Shown piece by piece: positions 63,683 to 64,000 of a stretch of DNA of 64,000 bases. Positions within the stretch are counted from its first letter, which is position 1. The number at the start of each line of letters is the position of its first letter. A model generated the notes under the pieces. It made no database searches and was not told the DNA's origin. It saw only the letters and a list, made by a program, of their open reading frames with translations. The translations under genes were made by a program, and so were the position numbers. Source of the stretch: an uncultured Collinsella sp. (GTDB taxonomy: Bacteria > Actinomycetota > Coriobacteriia > Coriobacteriales > Coriobacteriaceae); the NCBI GenBank assembly GCA_900541145.1, contig UQIH01000011.1, positions 11,577 through 75,576 of the forward strand, read 5' to 3'.

Positions 63683-63698
63683 ATATTGTTTCCAATAT
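63683..63698. promoter_or_regulatory. Palindrome upstream of the EamA gene
   Basis: ATATTG-tttc-CAATAT, perfect 6-bp arms, 14 bases before the start. It resembles the inner GTATTG-aga-CAATAC palindrome at 37767-37781, so the two may bind related regulators. Confidence 0.5.
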
Positions 63699-63793
63699 GT
63701 TTCACACTACGTTATAGTCGTTATATACATTTTTCAAGACACAAATCGGCGAGCGGAAAAATCTGCTCCCCACATACTCATTGAGTAGTCATT

Positions 63794-63880
63794 GGGGACG
63801 CACTTAAATGACTGGTCATTCAAGTGCGTCCCCCAACGACTAGGACTGTCCCCAACTGCCGGCAGAAAAGGAACGTTCCC
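63794..63880. repeat. Hairpin and dispersed repeat, family B, copy 3
   Basis: A 19-bp stem with one mismatch (GGGGACGCACTTAAATGAC, 63794-63812; complement 63815-63833) is followed by the family B core at 63858-63880 (GCCGGCAGAAAAGGAACGTT...). The order hairpin-then-core is not present in copies 1 and 2, so this is a compound repeat region. Confidence 0.75.
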
Positions 63881-63915
63881 AACGTCTAAGGCGCCGCTGG
63901 TTGAGCATAAGTCAG

Positions 63916-64000
63916 CGAGCGGGCCGCAGTTGAGGCAAGGTGACGTGAAACGAAAGGGCGCTGACCTTCTGGTCGCGCCCTTGAAGTTGAACGTCAGATT
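63916..64000. repeat. Structured repeat, family C, copy 2 (cut by window end)
   Basis: It shares GCAAGGTG, TGAAACGA, TGACC-ttct-GGTC and GAAGTTGAA...CAGATT with copy 1 at 55389-55487. The stem around the TTCT loop is AAGGGCGC/GCGCCCTT here and a different but still paired sequence there. The left outer arm (GCGGGCCGCAGTTGA) is present; the right one would lie beyond base 64000. Confidence 0.75.

Overview
The window looks like a Coriobacteriia chromosome, most likely Collinsella or a close relative. The support is a GC-rich sequence with Shine-Dalgarno starts, a monoderm-type Tad pilus locus, several mannose-family PTS operons each paired with GntR/UTRA regulators and SIS-domain enzymes, a pheST T-box leader, and many intergenic hairpin repeats. 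The genus is inferred from protein style and gene neighbourhoods, not from a marker gene.

1-10.3 kb (minus strand): a toxin-antitoxin-like pair whose toxin frame is broken, then a compact Tad (Flp) pilus operon read cpaB-tadZ-tadA-tadB-tadC-flp, a hypothetical membrane protein, four TadE/TadG-like proteins and a DUF192 protein. No secretin is present, as expected for a monoderm; no prepilin peptidase is in the window. 10.2-16.4 kb: rsgA, a P2A calcium ATPase with a structured leader, and pyk on the plus strand. 16.5-21.5 kb: a DUF559-like nuclease-fold protein preceded by a long inverted repeat, a phospholipase C-like protein, and a cobalt/nickel ECF transporter (cbiM-cbiQ-cbiO). 21.6-32.5 kb: pheS-pheT with T-box, an M32 carboxypeptidase, glmM, a DUF4012 protein and an EamA transporter. 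32.7-38 kb: tRNA-Val(GAC), small hypothetical genes, an HNH endonuclease and an AlbA_2-type regulator whose upstream region carries a duplicated operator array.

38-43 kb and 49.8-62.4 kb hold the metabolic theme. Two mannose-family PTS systems (IIA/IIB/IIC/IID, and IIAB/IIC/IID) are linked to SIS enzymes resembling fructosamine-6-phosphate deglycases. A third SIS gene stands alone with its own GntR regulator. The likely job is uptake-coupled phosphorylation and deglycation of sugar-amine (Amadori) compounds or related phosphosugars; the exact substrates cannot be read from sequence. Between and around them lie an M16C protease, hicAB, 5-formyl-THF cyclo-ligase, metA (with Glu111, predicted to use acetyl-CoA), an L-2-hydroxyacid dehydrogenase, recQ, an IS110-family element, a YitT protein, a HAD phosphatase and a second EamA transporter.

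The most unusual content is non-coding. There are at least five long-hairpin intergenic elements, including one two-copy family whose stem differs in sequence but keeps pairing (covariation). There are also two dispersed short repeat families, an IS110-family element with 13-bp inverted repeats and a 263-nt 3' non-coding segment that may encode its guide RNA, and an array of TATCTCTC motifs duplicated with identical spacing on either side of a palindrome.
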